Source: Hahella sp. (GTDB lineage Bacteria; Pseudomonadota; Gammaproteobacteria; Pseudomonadales; Oleiphilaceae). From it: 64,000 nucleotides of DNA. The DNA lies in the NCBI GenBank assembly GCA_028280065.1, contig JANQMN010000150.1, forward strand, positions 56,151-120,150, written 5' to 3'. Below the pieces are notes generated by a model that was not told the origin of the DNA, ran no database searches, and worked only from the letters and a program-made list of their open reading frames with translations. Every line of letters begins with the position of its first letter. Within the stretch, counting starts at the first letter, position 1. The translations under genes were made by a program, and so were the position numbers. Of this stretch, positions 60,945-64,000 are shown piece after piece.

Positions 60945-60971
60945 GTATCGGCAAAAAGGGGCAAAAGTTTG
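60945..60971 (-). promoter_or_regulatory. Sigma-28 promoter of fliD
   Basis: Minus strand CAAA (60968-60971), exact 15-nt spacer, GCCGATAC (60945-60952). 10 of 12 consensus bases match. The spacer lies inside the flaG terminator hairpin. Confidence 0.8.
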
Positions 60972-60980
60972 CCCCCTTTT
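60953..60980 (-). terminator. Rho-independent terminator after flaG
   Basis: Stem of GGGGCAAA / TTTGCCCC extended by AAAA / TTTT across one bulged C, 2-nt loop, ending in TTTTT on the minus strand. It lies 41 nt past the flaG stop and overlaps the fliD promoter. Confidence 0.75.
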
Positions 60981-61020
60981 AGTATAAATCTGTAACAGAA
61001 TGTTAAAGATTTGCCGATAT

Positions 61021-61452
61021 CTAGGCTTTCGTGCTTAGAAGACTAATTGGTTCATCTTTTTGCAACTTACGGGCCAGATCTAAGGCCACCTCATCCGGTA
61101 TCTGTCTAACCACCTCATTGGTGTTTCGATCAACAACCTTTACGATCACTTTGCCAGACGCATCATCAAGGCTAAACTGCAAATCCCGCTGCACAGATTG
61201 AATGTAGTCATTCAACTTGGAAACAGCTTGTTGCACTTGTTCCTTTTGCTGATCTTGGCGTTGTTTCGTTTCTTCAGTGGCAGAAGACTTTGAAATCTCT
61301 TGATTCCGTATAAACTCCTGCACTTTGGATGGTTGCTTCTCACTATCAGAAGGTCGGCTTTCACGCGGTTGAGGTGCAGACGACGTAGCACCGGCAGCAG
61401 TTGTATTAGAACTACCACCTAGGCTGATTACGTTCAGTTTCACATCGTTCAT
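61021..61452 (-). CDS. flaG: FlaG family flagellar protein
   Basis: 143 residues. N-terminal half polar and low-complexity (Ser, Gln, Glu); C-terminal half carries the FlaG core LQFSLDDASGKVIVKVVDRN and VVRQIPDEVALDLARKL. Affects filament length in other bacteria. Follows flagellin by 75 nt that contain a strong hairpin. Confidence 0.88.
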   Translation of the reverse strand: MNDVKLNVISLGGSSNTTAAGATSSAPQPRESRPSDSEKQPSKVQEFIRNQEISKSSATEETKQRQDQQKEQVQQAVSKLNDYIQSVQRDLQFSLDDASGKVIVKVVDRNTNEVVRQIPDEVALDLARKLQKDEPISLLSTKA

Positions 61453-61485
61453 GAGTCACCTCAAAGTCCAGTCTAAAAGATTCTT

Positions 61486-61510
61486 TGAACCCCGGCTAGT
61501 CCGGGGTTCA
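61486..61510 (-). repeat. GC-rich hairpin between flagellin and flaG
   Basis: Ten-bp perfect inverted repeat TGAACCCCGG / CCGGGGTTCA with a 5-nt loop, 18 nt past the flagellin stop. No T-run follows on the minus strand, so it may act as a partial terminator or an mRNA-stabilising 3' end that lowers flaG output relative to flagellin. Confidence 0.65.
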
Positions 61511-61527
61511 TATTAGACCTATGGACC

Positions 61528-63585
61528 TTACTGCAGTAGTGACAATGCCTGCTGAGGTCTCGCATTGGCCTGAGCCAATACCGAGATACCTGCCTGCTGC
61601 AATACCTGCGTTCTGGACAATTCAGCTGTTTCAGAAGCGAAATCTGCATCCGTTATCCGGGAATTAGCGGCTTGTAAGTTTTCGCTTTGTACGGCCAGGT
61701 TGGAAATGGTTGCCTCAAAGCGGTTTTGAACAGCACCCAATTGAGCTTGCACCTGAGATACCTGGTTAATCGCGTTATCAATTGCAATTACCGCTGCATT
61801 TGCTCCATCGACAGTCGAGATATCCAAATCCTTCAAGAGAGTACCTTGCTCACCACTACCGTAAGTCCCAACAGCAATGCCTGCATATTCATTGTTACCA
61901 GTAAGAGTACTAACTTCAATATCTCCACCGCTAATCAAACTCAATGAACCAAAGTTAGTATCAGTCAGAGTAGTATCACCAAATGCTGAAATACCATTAG
62001 CAGCACCGGTCAATGCGATATTGCGCCCATCATCTGCTACTAGAGCCACAGTATTTGCGTCTACAGCTTCTGCGCGAACACCAGTCTCACCTGATGTATT
62101 ATTCACAGCATCAATAAATGCCTGAAAATCGAGACTTGCATCGTTATTGCCACCACCGGTTAATGCCTCACCATTCACTGTAAGGGTAAATGCAGTAGCA
62201 TTTGCAGCAACATCCACATACGCTGTATTGGCATTTACAACCGCAGTGACGCCGGTTTCATCTGACACTCTATTTATAGCTGCGGCTTTAGAAATAGCGC
62301 TTTGAGCTTTATCGACGGTAGATGCTGTATCATCCGATGTGTATGACGCGCCAATAGTGACACCATTAAGTGTCAAATCTCCAGCTGTTAAGACATTATC
62401 GGTAACATTATCGCCAACAACTCCGGAATTGGACCCACTATAAGTACCTGCCTCGAAACCATAATTATCGATATTACCTGTATCAGTTCCGATAACTATA
62501 TCACTTCCATCTTCACTAACTAGTGTAAAATCGCCAATGTAGGTAGTTTCGACGGTGGCGGCCGCGGCAGCTAGGCCAAATGCACTGGTATTACTGGTCG
62601 CCGAAGACAATGAAATATTTCTACCGTCCTCTGCCGAAAGATCAACCCTAAATCCAGTCTCTGTCTCTACTACCGTAGCCTCAACGCCAGTGGCATCTTT
62701 AAAATTGTTGATTGCACTAGCAACACCATCCAAATCTGCCTTGAGGTCAATGCCCGCCATACCGATGGAGATTGTTTGACCATTCAATGTTAAGTTTTCA
62801 GCAGCGACAGCACCAGCTGCAGCTAAAGTAGTACCTTCCGCTGTATTGGTATTGACAGTTGCAATGACGCCAGTTTGATCAGAAACATCATTAATAGCCG
62901 CAGCTTTAGCGATGGCACTGGACGCATTCAATTCATCCGAAGCATTATCGTCTGACCCAGTAGGCGCAGCGATCGCAACTCCATTAATTGTGAGGTCACC
63001 AGCCGTAATAGATTGGTTAGCAGTTGTTCCCGTTGCTAAATTCTGATTAGAGGATATGCCATTAGTAACGGAAGTTCCCAAAGTATCTTCGGTAACTTTA
63101 CCAACGCTTACAGTAATTGTTTCTCCTACATTGGCACCGGTCTGGAAGGTAACATCGTTAAAGCTTCCATCAAGTAGAGTACGACCGTTGAAGCTTGTTT
63201 TTTCTGAAATACTGGCTATTTCAGCTTTTAGCTGGTCCACTTCCTCTTGAAGAGATTGGCGTTCCAGATCTGTGTTAGAACCGTTTGCCGATTGAAGGGC
63301 TAGTTCACGAATACGTTGAAGACCATCACGCATACTATTTAATGCGCCTTCAGCGGTTTGGGCTAGAGACACACCATCTCCAGCATTTCTGGAGGCAACT
63401 GCGGTACCACGAACTTGGGCGGTAATTCGGTTGGATATAGCCAAACCTGCAGCATCGTCTGATGCACCATTGATTCGCAAGCCTGAAGAAAGTCTTTCCA
63501 GAGCGCGGTCACTGTCCCGCTGAGTGATATCTAATTGACGCTGCGCGTTAATTGACGCTAGGTTGGTATTAATTATTTGAGGCAT
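61528..63585 (-). CDS. fliC: Flagellin, large, with internally duplicated central domain
   Basis: 685 residues from ATG 63585 (MPQIINTNLASINAQRQLD) with AGGAGAAG upstream. Conserved N and C helical ends (LSSGLRINGASDDAAGLAIS; C-terminus ...QQALSLLQ) form the filament core. The central region holds two similar units of about 200 residues: one from about residue 192 (SITAGDLTINGVAI) and one from about 396 (VLTAGDLTLNGVTI). Twice the usual insert makes it longer than common flagellins (about 280-500). Transcribed from a sigma-28 promoter 103-129 nt upstream. Confidence 0.93.
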   Translation of the reverse strand: MPQIINTNLASINAQRQLDITQRDSDRALERLSSGLRINGASDDAAGLAISNRITAQVRGTAVASRNAGDGVSLAQTAEGALNSMRDGLQRIRELALQSANGSNTDLERQSLQEEVDQLKAEIASISEKTSFNGRTLLDGSFNDVTFQTGANVGETITVSVGKVTEDTLGTSVTNGISSNQNLATGTTANQSITAGDLTINGVAIAAPTGSDDNASDELNASSAIAKAAAINDVSDQTGVIATVNTNTAEGTTLAAAGAVAAENLTLNGQTISIGMAGIDLKADLDGVASAINNFKDATGVEATVVETETGFRVDLSAEDGRNISLSSATSNTSAFGLAAAAATVETTYIGDFTLVSEDGSDIVIGTDTGNIDNYGFEAGTYSGSNSGVVGDNVTDNVLTAGDLTLNGVTIGASYTSDDTASTVDKAQSAISKAAAINRVSDETGVTAVVNANTAYVDVAANATAFTLTVNGEALTGGGNNDASLDFQAFIDAVNNTSGETGVRAEAVDANTVALVADDGRNIALTGAANGISAFGDTTLTDTNFGSLSLISGGDIEVSTLTGNNEYAGIAVGTYGSGEQGTLLKDLDISTVDGANAAVIAIDNAINQVSQVQAQLGAVQNRFEATISNLAVQSENLQAANSRITDADFASETAELSRTQVLQQAGISVLAQANARPQQALSLLQ

Positions 63586-63687
63586 ACTCGCTTCTCCTGT
63601 TTTACCCAATCAAAATAAGTGATTGCTTGAAAAGGTAAACGCTAGCCTGCTTTATCTTTGCGCAGCGCGCTTCACCTGTTGTATTGG

Positions 63688-63714
63688 TTAGCGACTCAGA
63701 TACAAGAAGCTTTA
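63688..63714 (-). promoter_or_regulatory. Sigma-28 promoter of the flagellin gene
   Basis: Minus strand TAAA (63711-63714), exact 15-nt spacer, GTCGCTAA (63688-63695); 10 of 12 consensus bases. Predicted leader of about 95 nt. Beyond it, 63715-63929 shows no gene. Confidence 0.75.
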
Positions 63715-63929
63715 GCAACTTTTTTAAATTGAATGTAACAGAGTGTAACTGCTTGATATTGAATTCAGATATTTTTATAGGCGTAGGGAGGCAAAGTCGT
63801 TAGAATCTTCTGAACGTCCTCTAACTACTAATAATAATTAAGCAAGTGTTTAGTTTGTGTAATACCCAAATCCAGATTCACAACCCTGACTATGGTTATA
63901 TATGACGTGGTCTAATGGAACTGACCAGG

Positions 63930-64000
63930 CCAGTTAAGGAATAATACCCCTAACTGGAGAATTTGAAATTGCGTAAACGAAAGAAGTACTCGAAAGAATT
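63930..64000 (+). mobile_element. Possible left end of an IS3-family insertion sequence (cut by the window edge)
   Basis: An inverted repeat CCAGTTA (63930-63936) / TAACTGG (63951-63957) is followed by GGAGA and a TTG at 63969 opening a frame that reads MRKRKKYSKE to the edge. That peptide resembles the basic start of IS3-type OrfA transposases. Only ten codons are visible and the second end is outside the window, so this is tentative; it could also be an unrelated basic protein. Confidence 0.35.

Noticed and set aside
60993..61020. GCCGATAT on the plus strand after flaG
   Set aside because: No TAAA at 15 nt; would fire antisense to flaG. Treated as chance.
63775..63802. TAAC-N16-GCCTATAA sigma-28-like sequence upstream of flagellin
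   Set aside because: Wrong spacer and worse boxes; a better match with exact N15 spacing lies closer to the gene at 63688-63714.

Overview
The window is an unbroken stretch of bacterial chromosome, almost fully coding, from a flagellated, probably marine gammaproteobacterium related to the Pseudomonadales/Oceanospirillales. Three things support this. The block comEC - exbB - exbD - msbA - lpxK - trm112 - kdsB - low-MW phosphatase - murB and the block mfd - csiV - methylthioinosine phosphorylase - nagZ - psrA follow the Pseudomonas gene order. A complete Na+-pumping NADH:quinone oxidoreductase (Nqr) operon is present. ThrH, MTI phosphorylase and PsrA are typical of that group. I see no rRNA, tRNA or CRISPR array, and only a hint of an insertion sequence at the extreme right edge.

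Layout. 1-4274 (minus): two-gene redox operon, a GltD-like flavoprotein with a ferredoxin domain followed by pyruvate:ferredoxin oxidoreductase (cut by the left edge), with an FNR-like site upstream. 4599-7084 (plus): a chemoreceptor behind a Pho-box-like triple repeat, and a small unknown gene. 7081-15976 (minus): tightly overlapping envelope operon (lipid A export and kinase, KDO activation, MurB) plus ExbBD and ComEC. 16131-17401 (plus): DUF2062 protein and glycerophosphodiester phosphodiesterase. 17415-26133 (minus): soluble transhydrogenase, then nqrABCDEF-apbE-nqrM. 26557-30989 (plus): mfd and csiV. 31023-36810 (minus): MTI phosphorylase, MscS channel, NagZ, a signal-less YkuD enzyme, PsrA with two operators on its promoter, and an ammonium channel. 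37109-45957: unknown membrane protein, riboflavin synthase, a rhomboid/TPR protein facing a zinc-finger/membrane/TPR protein, holB, and a TgpA/DUF58 pair. 46163-51770: AT-richer accessory block of secreted proteins: three share a motif just after the signal peptide, one ends in a PEP-CTERM anchor, one is a large lipoprotein. 52313-58267: pabB, thrH, and a divergent Pat-type acetyltransferase / class II deacetylase pair. 58363-63585 (minus): fliS, fliD, flaG and a large flagellin.

The best regulatory signals are three sigma-28 promoters with exact 15-nt spacers before flagellin, fliD and fliS; a sigma-70 psrA promoter whose -10 box lies inside one of two adjoining PsrA boxes; and the Pho-box-like repeats before the chemoreceptor. 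The least explained parts are the secreted-protein block at 46-52 kb, the rhomboid/TPR and zinc-finger/TPR pair, and the internally duplicated flagellin. No wholly new system is proven; these are the places to look.
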